DNA from: Aeromonas sp. RU39B
Lineage (GTDB): Bacteria; Pseudomonadota; Gammaproteobacteria; Enterobacterales; Aeromonadaceae
NCBI RefSeq assembly: GCF_900156095.1
Contig: NZ_FTMJ01000001.1
Coordinates: 558,001 to 622,000, forward strand
Direction: 5' to 3'
DNA length: 64,000 nt
The notes beneath the pieces are model-generated. The model was not told the DNA's origin. It saw only the letters and a program-made list of their open reading frames with translations, and made no database searches. The position numbers and the translations under genes were made by a program. This document shows positions 46,883-54,940 of the stretch, piece by piece. How positions within the stretch are numbered: position 1 is the stretch's first letter; each line of letters begins with the position of its first letter.

Positions 46883-48312
46883 GCGCTCTCCTCCATCACC
46901 CAGGTGTCCTTGGTGCCGCCACCTTGTGACGAGTTGACTACCAGCGACCCGGCGGTCAGAGCAACCCGGGTCAGGCCACCTGGCACCAGTCGCTGCTCTT
47001 GCCCGGTCAGCACAAAGGGGCGCAGATCAATGTGGCGCGGCGCAATGCCTGCCTCGACAAACGTTGGACAGGTTGAAAGTGACAGGGTTGGCTGGGCGAT
47101 GTAGTTATCCGGCCTAGCTTTGAGTAGTTCACGAAAATGGGCAATCTCGGCGCGGGTGGCGCAGGGGCCAATCAGCATGCCGTAACCCCCGGCGCCGTGT
47201 ACCTCTTTAACCACCAACTCTTCGAGGTGATCGAGTACGTAGTTCAGATCGCTGCCGATGCGGCACTGCCAGGTGGGCACGTTGTTTAAGATCGGCTCTT
47301 CGCCGAGATAAAAACGGATCATCTCCGGTACATAGGGGTAGACCGACTTGTCATCGGCCACCCCGGTGCCGATAGCGTTGGCCAGCACCACGCCACCGGC
47401 GCGATAGACCGACAGCAACCCCGGCACGCCGATCAATGAATCGGGATTAAACGCGAGCGGGTCGAGAAAGGCATCGTCAATACGGCGATAAATCACATCC
47501 ACCCGCTGCAATCCGGTGGTGGTGCGCATCCATACCTTGCCATCCTTGACCAGCAGGTCGGCGCTCTCCACCAGCTCCACCCCCATCTGCTGGGCGAGGA
47601 AGCTATGTTCGAAATAGGCGCTGTTAAAACGGCCCGGCGTCATTACCACCACGCACGGATTGTCAACCGGGCTGCTTTCACGCAGGGTTTGTAACAGCAG
47701 CGCCGGATAGCGCTCGACCGGGGCAATCGGCTGGTTGCGAAACAGCTCGGGGTAGAGGCGCATCATCATCTTGCGGTTTTCCAGCATGTAGGAAACACCG
47801 GACGGAGTGCGCAGGTTGTCCTCCAGCACGTAGTAGTCGCCATCGTTGTTACGGATGATGTCAACGCCGGTGATATGCACATAGGTCTGGCGATGCAGAG
47901 TGACCCCTTGCATACAGGGTTGGTATTGGCTGTTGGCGAGGATCTGGGCAGCCGGGATCACGCCGGCTTTAAGAATGCGCTGCTCGTGATAGATATCGTG
48001 CAAGAAGGCGTTCAGCGCCGTGACCCGCTGGCGAATGCCGCGGTCCAGATGTTTCCACTCGTGGGCCGGAATAATGCGCGGAATGCTGTCAAACGGGATC
48101 AACCGCTCGGCGCCATCCTCCTGCCCGTAGACATTGAAAGTAATGCCGACCCGCCGAAACAGCAGGTTGGCCTCTTCACGTTTTTGCTCGATGCTCTTTT
48201 CATCGGTTTGGTGCAGCCACTGCCAATAAGAGCGGTAGTGGTCGCGGTAGGCATCTGTTGCGTGAAGCATCTCGTCATAACTGCCCGCTGCGGGCGGCTG
48301 GATTGCAAGCAT
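46876..48312 (-). CDS. Circularly permuted type 2 ATP-grasp protein
   Basis: 478 residues from ATG 48312, which has GAGGAGAGGCCC upstream. Predicted amide/peptide ligase of the circularly permuted ATP-grasp family (DUF404/DUF407-like): DIIRNNDGDYYVLEDNLRTP near the centre, VVVMTPGRFNSAYFEHSFLA, and the C-terminal RHIDLRPFVLTG nucleotide-binding strand. First gene of the four-gene Anbu operon, and so far without known substrate. In other bacteria these proteins are predicted to build a small peptide that may modify or be degraded by the Anbu system. Confidence 0.93.
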   Translation of the reverse strand: MLAIQPPAAGSYDEMLHATDAYRDHYRSYWQWLHQTDEKSIEQKREEANLLFRRVGITFNVYGQEDGAERLIPFDSIPRIIPAHEWKHLDRGIRQRVTALNAFLHDIYHEQRILKAGVIPAAQILANSQYQPCMQGVTLHRQTYVHITGVDIIRNNDGDYYVLEDNLRTPSGVSYMLENRKMMMRLYPELFRNQPIAPVERYPALLLQTLRESSPVDNPCVVVMTPGRFNSAYFEHSFLAQQMGVELVESADLLVKDGKVWMRTTTGLQRVDVIYRRIDDAFLDPLAFNPDSLIGVPGLLSVYRAGGVVLANAIGTGVADDKSVYPYVPEMIRFYLGEEPILNNVPTWQCRIGSDLNYVLDHLEELVVKEVHGAGGYGMLIGPCATRAEIAHFRELLKARPDNYIAQPTLSLSTCPTFVEAGIAPRHIDLRPFVLTGQEQRLVPGGLTRVALTAGSLVVNSSQGGGTKDTWVMEESAC

Positions 48313-48355
48313 GGGCCTCTCCTCGAACATCCTTGTTATTTGCTTATTTAGCAGT

Positions 48356-48371
48356 GGCAAAGGTTGTGCCA
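48356..48371 (-). promoter_or_regulatory. Sigma54 promoter of the Anbu operon
   Basis: On the minus strand TGGCACAACCTTTGCC: the -24 GG and -12 GC dinucleotides are 10 bases apart and the flanks match TGGCAC-N5-TTGC. The start site would fall about 30 bases before the ATP-grasp start codon. Confidence 0.75.
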
Positions 48372-48462
48372 GTTACTATTGAGTCGGATGCTCGGTCGGA
48401 AAGTTAAATAAGTCTTTAAATTCAGTTTCTTATGTTTTATATCGCCAGTCGGCAATGTCCTG

Positions 48463-48479
48463 CGCACCATTATGGTGAC
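48463..48479. promoter_or_regulatory. NtrC-like enhancer site 1
   Basis: CGCACCATTATGGTGAC has the GCACC-N5-GGTG core of the NtrC consensus TGCACC-N5-GGTGCA (9 of 12 defined bases), about 100 bases upstream of the sigma54 promoter, a normal enhancer distance. Confidence 0.55.
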
Positions 48480-48545
48480 CCAGCGCGGGTGAGTCTGCCT
48501 CATGAGCTGGCAGTTGATAAAACCAACACCAAAACAGGGAGCGCC

Positions 48546-48562
48546 TGCGCACAAAGCGGGCA
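48546..48562. promoter_or_regulatory. NtrC-like enhancer site 2 (weak)
   Basis: TGCGCACAAAGCGGGCA agrees with 8 of 12 defined NtrC bases and is 83 bases (about eight helical turns) from site 1. The rest of the 48313-48712 gap has no convincing gene; short open frames there lack ribosome sites. Confidence 0.35.
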
Positions 48563-48691
48563 CACAGATGGGGCAACGGAGAGAGGAGCAGTGAGGCGGG
48601 GGCGATTCACTGGAGTGCTCCCAGGCCACGGTCGCGGATCAGGCTTTAGCCAAAGTGCGGGGCATCTTTACGAAGTAATGACCGGCGCCAT

Positions 48692-48722
48692 ATGAGCGCC
48701 AGCCCAAGGCGCTCATTTTTTT
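48692..48722 (+). terminator. Hairpin at the 3' end of the fic gene
   Basis: ATGAGCGCC / GGCGCTCAT (48692-48700, 48709-48717) followed by a run of T at 48717-48722 on the plus strand. It overlaps the stop codon of the minus-strand Fic gene; the reverse strand shows no T run, so it would end plus-strand transcripts. Confidence 0.65.
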
Positions 48723-50176
48723 AGCAATGCGTTCTTCCTCGCCAGCCTATCCATTCTCGAAAACTCAGACCCCAAAATTTTAGCCATATCAGAAGTAGAC
48801 GGCCCCGTTACGATTGAGAGGGCTTTGTCCAATATCTCGTCAGCTAGTGATGGGGAGATTGAATACCGCTTTCCCTCTCTCTCAACAACCATTTGGCCTT
48901 TCTCCAATTTCTTTATAGCGCCGCTCACCGTGTTGTAAGCCGCCCCAGTGGTCTTGCTCAGAGCAGACACCGTTGATTCCGAACCAGAGGCGCTTTTTGC
49001 AGCGAGAGCCATTGCAACATCCAGATCTTTCGGCGTTATCTTCATCTGAGACCTCACAGCCATCTCAGTTGCCAGCATTTTCCGCAGGCCATCCCCAAAC
49101 CGATCCAAGAACCCATCAAGAGCTCTTTCCACAATTCCGCATTGGTAATGCACGAAGTAGGTCAAATCGAGAGCGTCATGCTCCGTGTGAACGTATGACT
49201 TACCGTAAGCCGTGGCGGCCTTTTTCAACAGAGCGCTGATCGACACAAACTCGAACGTCCGGTAGCCATGTTTGAACATGAACCAGTAGAAGAGCGCTCT
49301 GGCAACTCGGCCATTCCCATCTCTGAATGGGTGCTCGAACCCTATGTTGAAATGGAGAATCATGGCCTTGATCAGCGGGTGAATATAGTTAGGCGAGTCT
49401 GGCCCATCATGGGGCGTGTTAGCCCACTCGCACAGTCTCATTAAGCGGTCTCTTATGCCTGCAGCTAGGGGAGGGGTATGAACTACGCCACCTTCGCTAT
49501 CCTCAACGACCACATCATCCTTGGTTCTGAACTCGCCAGGAGTGTACTTCTCGTCATCAATGCCCAGCACACCGGCCGAATGGAGCTCCAGGATCAGCTC
49601 GATTGACAGAGGTCTGTCGCTCAACTCCATCGCCTTCTTCATCATGTGCCAATTACCCAACACCATTCTCTCGTCCGGTGTTCTTGGCTTCCGCTTTTCG
49701 GACAACATCTCCTTGGCCACGATAGTCGTTGTTGCTGCGCCCTCCAGCTGGCTGCTGCTTATCGACTCCTCATCCACGAGGTCTTGAAGCAAGTAGTCGG
49801 CATATCTCTCCTCTCCAAACTCCTGCTTCATCACCGTCAGAGCGGCCACGGTAGCGTTCTTGTCCACTAATGAACAAATCCGCTGCATATCGGCAGTAAC
49901 GTGCAATGTGGCCGGCGCACGGTCATCACCAATCTCCATAACCTTGAAGGATTGGTTGTGTCTGGCCAGCCTCTTGAACAGCCAAGCTACGTTCTCGTTG
50001 GCAGGCTTTCTGACGCGCATCCGAAAATCATCAAACGGGAGATAGCGCCCCTGTCCATCTACGGCAGAGCTCAGATAGTCGAGGTAAGTAGAGCTAACAG
50101 CCGGGTCAGCAAGGTACTCACCCATCTGGCTTCTAAACTCGAGGTGATTGAAATTCGGGGGACGTTTGTAGGCCAT
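48713..50176 (-). CDS. Fic family protein (AMPylase) with C-terminal winged helix
   Basis: 487 residues. The Fic catalytic motif is intact: HPFRDGNGRVAR (His near 281). An N-terminal inhibitory helix motif (S/T)xxxE(G/N) appears as SSQLEG (near 140), typical of class II Fic proteins that keep themselves inactive through Glu. The C-terminal third (about 370-450) is a winged helix (TTGAAYNTVSGAIKKLEKGQMV) like those that bind DNA. Substrate unknown. Lower G+C and codon use unlike neighbours, plus IS and pseudogene debris next door, suggest acquisition. Confidence 0.93.
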   Translation of the reverse strand: MAYKRPPNFNHLEFRSQMGEYLADPAVSSTYLDYLSSAVDGQGRYLPFDDFRMRVRKPANENVAWLFKRLARHNQSFKVMEIGDDRAPATLHVTADMQRICSLVDKNATVAALTVMKQEFGEERYADYLLQDLVDEESISSSQLEGAATTTIVAKEMLSEKRKPRTPDERMVLGNWHMMKKAMELSDRPLSIELILELHSAGVLGIDDEKYTPGEFRTKDDVVVEDSEGGVVHTPPLAAGIRDRLMRLCEWANTPHDGPDSPNYIHPLIKAMILHFNIGFEHPFRDGNGRVARALFYWFMFKHGYRTFEFVSISALLKKAATAYGKSYVHTEHDALDLTYFVHYQCGIVERALDGFLDRFGDGLRKMLATEMAVRSQMKITPKDLDVAMALAAKSASGSESTVSALSKTTGAAYNTVSGAIKKLEKGQMVVEREGKRYSISPSLADEILDKALSIVTGPSTSDMAKILGSEFSRMDRLARKNALLKK

Positions 50177-50252
50177 TATTTTTCAAAAATGAGGAATATT
50201 GAAAAAATCATATACGCTTGTTGGGTATTTTTTTCAATGCAGGTGCAAAAAA

Positions 50253-50270
50253 GGGGAGCATATGCTCCCC
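50253..50270 (-). terminator. Terminator of the remnant gene
   Basis: GGGGAGCA / TGCTCCCC perfect palindrome; on the minus strand the complement of the A run (50247-50252) gives a T tail. It lies 20 bases after the stop of the truncated minus-strand frame and before the Fic gene. Confidence 0.75.
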
Positions 50271-50289
50271 AAACCTCATGCCACATTCA

Positions 50290-50398
50290 TCAGGCTGCGC
50301 GTTTGGCCTCCAGCTGCTTGAGCTTGTCGGCGCGCATGTTCTTCATTACGGTGAGCATGGCGGCTTCTGCGGCCTTGCTCGGGGTGAATATGGGAAAA
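50290..50398 (-). pseudogene. Truncated 3' end of an unidentified gene
   Basis: Minus-strand frame ending ...MKNMRADKLKQLEAKRAA then stop, open for about 36 codons and then interrupted at the IS903-type remnant near 50399. A terminator follows it, as for a genuine gene end. The protein is not recognised; it is lysine/alanine-rich and helical. It appears to have lost its 5' part through the transposase event. Confidence 0.55.
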
Positions 50399-50399
50399 G

Positions 50400-50642
50400 G
50401 GACATCCAAGAAATGAGGCTGTGCAGGTAATGCACAAGGAAGGACTGGCACACTGGAAGAAGATATCGAGGTATCAACGTCGCTCGCTGGCGGAAACAGC
50501 GATGTATCGGTTCAAGCAGTTGCTGGCGGGGAAAATCAGTCTGCGTAACTACAACGGCCAAGTGGGAGAAGTCATGGCGTATGTAAGCGCCATAAATAAA
50601 CTGAATACCCTTGGTCTACCTGTCAGAAAGCCCCGAGTGTAG
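50400..50642 (+). pseudogene. IS5-family (IS903-like) transposase, C-terminal remnant
   Basis: About 80 codons open from 50400 to the stop, containing RRSLAETAMYRFKQLL and SLRNYNGQVGEVMA, which resemble the C-terminal end of IS903-type DDE transposases (the RRSxAETAMYRxKQL pattern, followed by GQV.E). The upstream catalytic DDE core is missing and there is no complete inverted repeat. It marks a past insertion or deletion at the edge of the Fic region. Confidence 0.75.
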
Positions 50643-51180
50643 CGGTCACCTGGGCAGGGGAAGTCATGACTTCTGACTAATTTGGGCAACAACGCCGTTA
50701 GGCTTTCTATAGGGGGACCAGCCACCTCGTCGGCGACGACGCGACTTTGCACAACTCCGAGCAAGCTCAGCCACAGTCCCAAAGACCGGATATGCCCCAG
50801 ACTTGCTCCGATCTGCGCCAAGCACCATTCCTCTTCCATTGCCACTCGTGCGGCTCTGCATCTTTCTATCTGCATTATCTCGACGCCAGTGCAACAAGTT
50901 CCGGTCTGAGAATCCCCATGGTCTCCCAGCAGAAAGACCGGAAGCTGTGACCGGAGGGAGGCTGGGGGGATTTACGTCAGGGGAGGGGATGATTTCTGGT
51001 TTGGGCTAGATCGTGACCCATTCACCTACGGAGCTGACCGGATAGGGACCGGAGTAATCGTTAGTCTAATTTGAGTTGAGAGAAAACAGGGAGAGTGGAG
51101 CATTCACTGCGAGGGGGAATGTGGCAGAGCAAGCGGTGTGGGGTAGCTGGCTCAGGTTGAAACAATGGAGAGATGGATAC
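50643..51180. other. Intergenic accessory DNA without recognised gene
   Basis: About 540 bases between the IS remnant and the tRNA-Asn terminator. Several short frames exist on both strands (for example minus 50664-50897), but none has a ribosome site or a recognisable domain; composition is uneven. I cannot see IS ends or a tRNA-derived attachment repeat. Probably decayed mobile DNA. Confidence 0.5.
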
Positions 51181-51183
51181 GAA

Positions 51184-51208
51184 AAAGCCCAACCAAAGGC
51201 TGGGCTTT
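51184..51208 (-). terminator. Terminator of tRNA-Asn
   Basis: AAAGCCCA / TGGGCTTT stem (51184-51191 and 51201-51208); on the minus strand it follows the tRNA 3' end and ends in a T run (complement of the A run at 51182-51186). Confidence 0.8.
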
Positions 51209-51214
51209 CGAATG

Positions 51215-51290
51215 TGGCTCCCTCGACAGGACTTGAACCTGTGACATACGGATTAACAGTCCGCCGTTCTACCGACTGAACTACGAGGGA
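51215..51290 (-). tRNA. tRNA-Asn (GTT)
   Basis: 76 bases with encoded CCA. The minus strand begins TCCCTCGTAGTTCAGTCGGT and ends GAGGGAGCCA; acceptor stem pairs TCCCTCG/CGAGGGA. Anticodon GTT is at 51255-51257 (complement AAC) at tRNA position 34-36. Nearly identical to E. coli tRNA-Asn by memory. Its 3' end faces the Fic/IS region, a common integration edge. Confidence 0.97.
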
Positions 51291-51323
51291 ATTGACGTTC
51301 CGGCTAACGCTGGAACGGGGCGA

Positions 51324-51352
51324 ATGTTAATGACCGAGCCGGTGGCTGTCAA
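51324..51352 (-). promoter_or_regulatory. Promoter of tRNA-Asn
   Basis: TTGACA (complement of 51347-51352) and TAACAT (complement of 51324-51329), 17-base spacing, with a GC-rich discriminator, typical of stable-RNA promoters under stringent control. Confidence 0.8.
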
Positions 51353-51972
51353 GCATGCTGGTGTGATCGATGGGAAAACCGATGCCAACTGATTAATCCT
51401 AATACAATCATCTGGTTAACCTTCTGTTGCGGCGGCATCTTGGCAGGATAAAAAGCCAGCAATACGTATCTTGTGATTCATGTTCTGCAAGTGGGAACAG
51501 TGTCAGCAATGAGCAAGCGTTAAGTGGCGGAAACAAAATGAGTCCTCATCGCCGGTCACTTATTAAAATCATTAAAAATCAATTTGTTATGATTTGATGA
51601 TGTCCACTATCAAGCTGTTGACTTATAGATAGAGAGACTTGGTGATTGCCTTGGCGTTTTTGCAAGAATATGCAGCGTCTATCTGGGCACCGCCGAAGGC
51701 CGGCGCAGGGGATAGCGTATACAGTGTGGTATCGGTTCACACACACGAGCCGCGTATAGTATGGCATCGCCATCGATAATGTAGGCAAAATGGCGCTCGG
51801 AAATAAAAAAGAACAAAAATAGCAGAATTTGATCGGGATCCTCGCAAATGCAGCCCCGGCGGCGTATGGTTAATATGATTCCATCGTCGCGCCGACCTCC
51901 TTGCTTGCCGACGCCCCGATGACTGTCGGGCTCCGGTTTCGACCGGTCATGTTGTTCTCCTTGCGGTTATTC
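51353..51972. other. Intergenic region upstream of sulP
   Basis: About 620 bases without a supported gene. AT-rich segment around 51560-51600 (ATCAATTTGTTATGATTTGAT) is promoter-like. I see no RNA gene or terminator; an in-frame extension of sulP to 51901 is possible but lacks a ribosome site. Confidence 0.4.
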
Positions 51973-53724
51973 ATGTCGATGCAACACCAATCACAGCTAC
52001 AAAGCGTCCGGCTGGGCATTGCCCTACGCCAAGCCTGTTTCCATGAACCTTATAACCTGACCCGGCTGGGTCGCGATCTGGTCGCCGGTATCACGGTCGG
52101 CATCATCGCCATTCCCCTGGCCATGGCACTGGCGATTGCCAGTGGTGTCCCGCCTCAACACGGGCTGTATACGGCAGTGATCGCCGGTATTGTGATTGCT
52201 GTCACCGGTGGCTCACGCTTCTCTATCTCGGGGCCGACCGCTGCGTTTGTGGTCATCCTCTATCCGGTAGCCCAACAATTTGGCTTGTCGGGCCTGCTGA
52301 TGGCCACCCTGCTCTCGGGCGTGTTTTTGGTCGCCATGGGGATGGCCCGTTTGGGCCGGCTGATTGAGTACATTCCACCGTCAGTGACGCTGGGCTTTAC
52401 CGGTGGTATTGCCATTGTGATCGCCACCTTACAAATCAAGGACTTTCTTGGCCTGACTGTGACCGAGATGCCGGAAACCTATCTGGGTAAAGTCGCGGCA
52501 CTGGCGCACGCATTGCCAAGCTGGCAGTGGGGAGACACGCTGGTGGGGGTGGCTACGCTGGCGGTGCTGCTGCTCTGGCCGCGCCTTAAATTGCCCGTGC
52601 CCGGTCATCTGCCGGCCGTGTTGGTTGGGGTAGGCCTTGGGCTTGCGCTGCATATGGCAGGGGTGGATGTGGCCACCATCGGTTCACGCTTTCACTTCAC
52701 TCTGGCCGATGGCACGCAAGGCAGCGGCATCCCGCCGATTGCACCTGAGCTGATTTTACCCTGGGCGCTGCCCGGCCCCGATGGCCAAGCTGTGGTGTGG
52801 GATCTGGCGGCTCTCGAGCGTCTGTTGCCCGCCGCCTTTTCCATGGCCATGCTGGGGGCGATTGAATCGCTGTTGTGCGCAGTGGTGCTCGATGGCATGA
52901 CCGGCCGCAAGCACAGCTCCAATGCCGAGCTGGTGGGGCAGGGGATTGGTAACTTGCTGGCCCCGTTTTTTGGCGGGATCACGGCGACCGCAGCCATTGC
53001 CCGCTCGGCGGCCAACGTGCGCGCCGGTGCCAGCTCGCCCGTATCGGCCATCATCCATTCGCTGGTGGTGCTGGCCGCGATTTTGGTGCTGGCCCCTTTG
53101 CTCTCCTGGCTGCCGCTCTCTGCCATGGCCGCACTGCTGTTGCTGGTGGCCTGGAACATGAGTGAGGCGCATAAGACCGTTGATCTTATCCGCCGCGCCC
53201 CCAAGGCCGATGTGCTGGTGTTGCTGGTTTGTCTGTCGCTGACCGTGATTTTCGACATGGTGATCGCCATTACCTTTGGGGTGATCCTGGCGGCGCTCCT
53301 GTTTATGCGCGAAGTGGCGCGAATGACCCGGCTGCACAATCTGGCCGACGATCGCCGCCATGCACACACCATCCCAGAGGGCATCTTGCTCTATAAAATT
53401 AACGGTCCGCTGTTCTTTGCCGCCGCCGAGCGGGTGTTTGGCGAGTTACTCGGTATGGTGCAATCGCAGCGCATCCTGGTGTTGCAACTCGAATCGGTGA
53501 CGGTGCTCGATGCCGGTGGTCTGTCGGCCCTGCTGCAGTTCCAAAAACAGCTGGCTCGCGATGGTATTGAGCTGCGACTGGCCGAATTGCAGTTCCAACC
53601 ACTTAAGACCTTGGCGCGTGCCAAGGTGCATCCAGTGGCCGGACAGTTCGCCTTTTTCGGCACCGTCGAAGAGGCGCTGGCGGGCGTGCATCAACACCCT
53701 CACGCGCATCACCCAGTGGTTTGA
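51973..53724 (+). CDS. SulP family anion transporter
   Basis: 583 residues, about 11-14 membrane helices. N-terminal SulP signature [21 protein letters not shown] followed by [16 protein letters not shown], and a C-terminal STAS domain (about 450-560, [17 protein letters not shown]). SulP proteins carry sulfate, bicarbonate (BicA-type) or dicarboxylates (DauA-type); the substrate is open, and there is no carbonic anhydrase domain. Start assigned at ATG 51973 (MSMQHQSQ); 51901 and 51979 are alternatives. Single gene. Confidence 0.88.
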   Translation: MSMQHQSQLQSVRLGIALRQACFHEPYNLTRLGRDLVAGITVGIIAIPLAMALAIASGVPPQHGLYTAVIAGIVIAVTGGSRFSISGPTAAFVVILYPVAQQFGLSGLLMATLLSGVFLVAMGMARLGRLIEYIPPSVTLGFTGGIAIVIATLQIKDFLGLTVTEMPETYLGKVAALAHALPSWQWGDTLVGVATLAVLLLWPRLKLPVPGHLPAVLVGVGLGLALHMAGVDVATIGSRFHFTLADGTQGSGIPPIAPELILPWALPGPDGQAVVWDLAALERLLPAAFSMAMLGAIESLLCAVVLDGMTGRKHSSNAELVGQGIGNLLAPFFGGITATAAIARSAANVRAGASSPVSAIIHSLVVLAAILVLAPLLSWLPLSAMAALLLLVAWNMSEAHKTVDLIRRAPKADVLVLLVCLSLTVIFDMVIAITFGVILAALLFMREVARMTRLHNLADDRRHAHTIPEGILLYKINGPLFFAAAERVFGELLGMVQSQRILVLQLESVTVLDAGGLSALLQFQKQLARDGIELRLAELQFQPLKTLARAKVHPVAGQFAFFGTVEEALAGVHQHPHAHHPVV

Positions 53725-53798
53725 ATCTGGCGTTATGTAGGGTTTTTAGGCAATTGGCGTGGTTTTTGAGCGAACGATTCACAAATCACAAGTTTGCA

Positions 53799-53827
53799 TT
53801 GACCATGCCCTGCCAATTGCCTACATT
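53799..53827 (+). promoter_or_regulatory. Stable-RNA-type promoter of the tRNA-Ser locus
   Basis: TTGACC at 53799-53804 and TACATT at 53822-53827 with 17-base spacing, followed by a GC-rich ACGCCTCG discriminator. It lies about 300 bases before the mature tRNA, so the transcript would include both structured repeats. Confidence 0.7.
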
Positions 53828-53893
53828 ACGCCTCGTTCCAGCGCTACTGCGTGGAACAATCATTCGACATCACTTAAATGTGAGTGAATGAAA

Positions 53894-53990
53894 AATTTGG
53901 TGAGGTGTCCGAGTGGCTGCCCGTCGACAACGTCGACATAAAAGCACGCATAGCGTACTTCGCACAGCCACCATACTGAACTAACAAAAT
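53894..53990 (+). repeat. tRNA-5'-end-containing structured repeat, copy 1
   Basis: Contains the first 21 bases of the tRNA-Ser gene with its upstream AATTT (GGTGAGGTGTCC... at 53899-53919). Outer stem GTGGCTG / CAGCCAC (53913-53919, 53965-53971), hairpin GTCGAC/GTCGAC (53923-53937), hairpin GCACGC/GCGTAC with one mismatch (53944-53958), tail ACTGAACT. There is no 3' acceptor strand, so it is not a tRNA. Confidence 0.75.
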
Positions 53991-54090
53991 TTGGTGAGGT
54001 GTCCGAGTTGCTGCCCCAAGCCAGCGAAGCTGGCGATAAAGGAGAGCACGCAAAGCGTGCGACGCAGCCACAAGAACACTGAACTGGAAA
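53988..54090 (+). repeat. tRNA-5'-end-containing structured repeat, copy 2
   Basis: Same start (GGTGAGGTGTCC at 53993, with one change in the D-arm) and same architecture with different stem sequence: outer stem GTTGCTGC/GCAGCCAC (54007-54014, 54064-54071), hairpin GCCAGC/GCTGGC (54020-54034), hairpin GCACGC/GCGTGC (54046-54060), tail ACTGAACT. Stem 1 differs completely from copy 1 yet still pairs, which supports a conserved structure. Confidence 0.75.
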
Positions 54091-54128
54091 AAGGTGAGAT
54101 TCCACGCCTAAACAAGGAATCAGAATTT

Positions 54129-54216
54129 GGTGAGGTGTCCGAGTGGCTGAAGGAGCACGCCTGGAAAGTGTGTATACGGCAACGTATCGAGGGTTCGAAT
54201 CCCTCCCTCACCGCCA
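54129..54216 (+). tRNA. tRNA-Ser (GGA)
   Basis: 88 bases with encoded CCA, long variable arm, starting GGTGAGGTGTCCGAGTGG and ending CTCACCGCCA; acceptor stem GGTGAGG/CCTCACC. Anticodon GGA at 54163-54165. T-arm GAGGGTTCGAATCCCTC. Same as E. coli tRNA-Ser(GGA) apart from a few bases. Confidence 0.98.
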
Positions 54217-54224
54217 AATAAAAC

Positions 54225-54257
54225 AAAAAGGCCCCGTCGCAAGACGGGGCCTTTTTG
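54225..54257 (+). terminator. Terminator of tRNA-Ser
   Basis: AAAAAGGCCCCGTC / GACGGGGCCTTTTT stem with GCAA loop (54225-54256), then TGTTTT. Confidence 0.9.
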
Positions 54258-54375
54258 TTTTATCCGGTGATGGGCGGATTGGGTTCGAACCCTGTTCGAC
54301 CAAACGGCAGGATTGCCGTTTGGGACAGCTGCAAGCTGCCCGCAAGGGCGAGCGTCAGGGATGGCGCGAGTCAAT
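54240..54375 (+). repeat. Direct repeat A downstream of tRNA-Ser (rtT-like)
   Basis: 136 bases nearly identical to 54422-54556. Begins with the 3' half of the terminator (CAAGACGGGG), then a T-arm-like GGGTTCGAACCC (54281-54292), an inverted repeat CCAAACGGCA/TGCCGTTTGG (54300-54323) and a GCCC/GGGC hairpin. Organisation recalls the tandem repeats downstream of E. coli tyrT (rtT), which also contain tRNA 3'-like segments. Confidence 0.85.
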
Positions 54376-54421
54376 CCCGACCGGGAATAATCAAACCGAC
54401 CGGTTAGAGCAGCACATGTCT

Positions 54422-54556
54422 CAAGACGGGGCCTTTTTGTTTTATCCGGTGATGGGCGGATTGGGTTCGAACCCTGTTCGACCAAACGGCAGGACTGCCG
54501 TTTGGGACTGCCGCAGGCTGCCCACAGGGCGAGCGCCAAGGATGGCGCGAGTCAAT
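54422..54556 (+). repeat. Direct repeat B downstream of tRNA-Ser (rtT-like)
   Basis: Second copy, about 92% identical, 182 bases from repeat A. Carries the same T-arm-like segment and hairpins; the loop of the CCAAACGGCA hairpin is changed (GGAT to GGAC), and a following short stem changes from AGCT/AGCT to TGCC/GGCT with a T-A to C-G pair swap. It lacks the 5' half of the terminator, so no functional terminator forms here. Confidence 0.85.
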
Positions 54557-54800
54557 TTAGGCCGAAAACTACGTGCTGTGCTTCTCGTGCATAACTGCAA
54601 ATCGGCCGGCAGTGATGTCGTCATCCTAAGCACTGACTCGTTTTTATTGATTGTTATCCGAGCACTACCGCCATTGTTGGTGGCGAACCTGTCTGTGGGT
54701 AAAACGGTTGATTTGCCAAAATACAAGGTTTCCAGCCCATTACGACGGGCCATACATATTTCTTGCGACTAACCAGTAAGCCATCCCAATTGCTCAGGGG

Positions 54801-54880
54801 CTTGTTTTAAATTGTGGGCGTCCAACCGTTTCTCGTCGGTGGGCGCTTATCCGTGCACACATATTTTATTTTAAAACAAG
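54801..54880 (+). repeat. 80-base imperfect palindrome upstream of the SMR gene
   Basis: Outer stem CTTGTTTTAAA / TTTAAAACAAG (11 perfect pairs, 54801-54811 and 54870-54880) enclosing an inner hairpin GCGTCCA-A-CCG / CGG-TGGGCGC (54818-54846) with one unpaired base. It has no attC consensus ends. Could be a regulatory RNA leader, a MITE or a recombination site. Confidence 0.6.
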
Positions 54881-54940
54881 ACTGTTTATTTTTAGGCCGA
54901 AAAATTACAATTCCCTCACCGTAATGATAGGAGAGGAAAC

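Noticed and set aside
48432..48695. Small open frame upstream of the fic gene
   Set aside because: No ribosome site, unusual composition, and it covers the predicted NtrC sites; judged non-coding.
50643..51180. Second insertion sequence
   Set aside because: No terminal inverted repeats or target duplication could be found, and the short frames have no transposase motifs.
54801..54880. Integron attC site
   Set aside because: Palindromic and next to a Qac-type gene, but lacks both RYYYAAC and GTTRRRY core sites and no integrase is visible.
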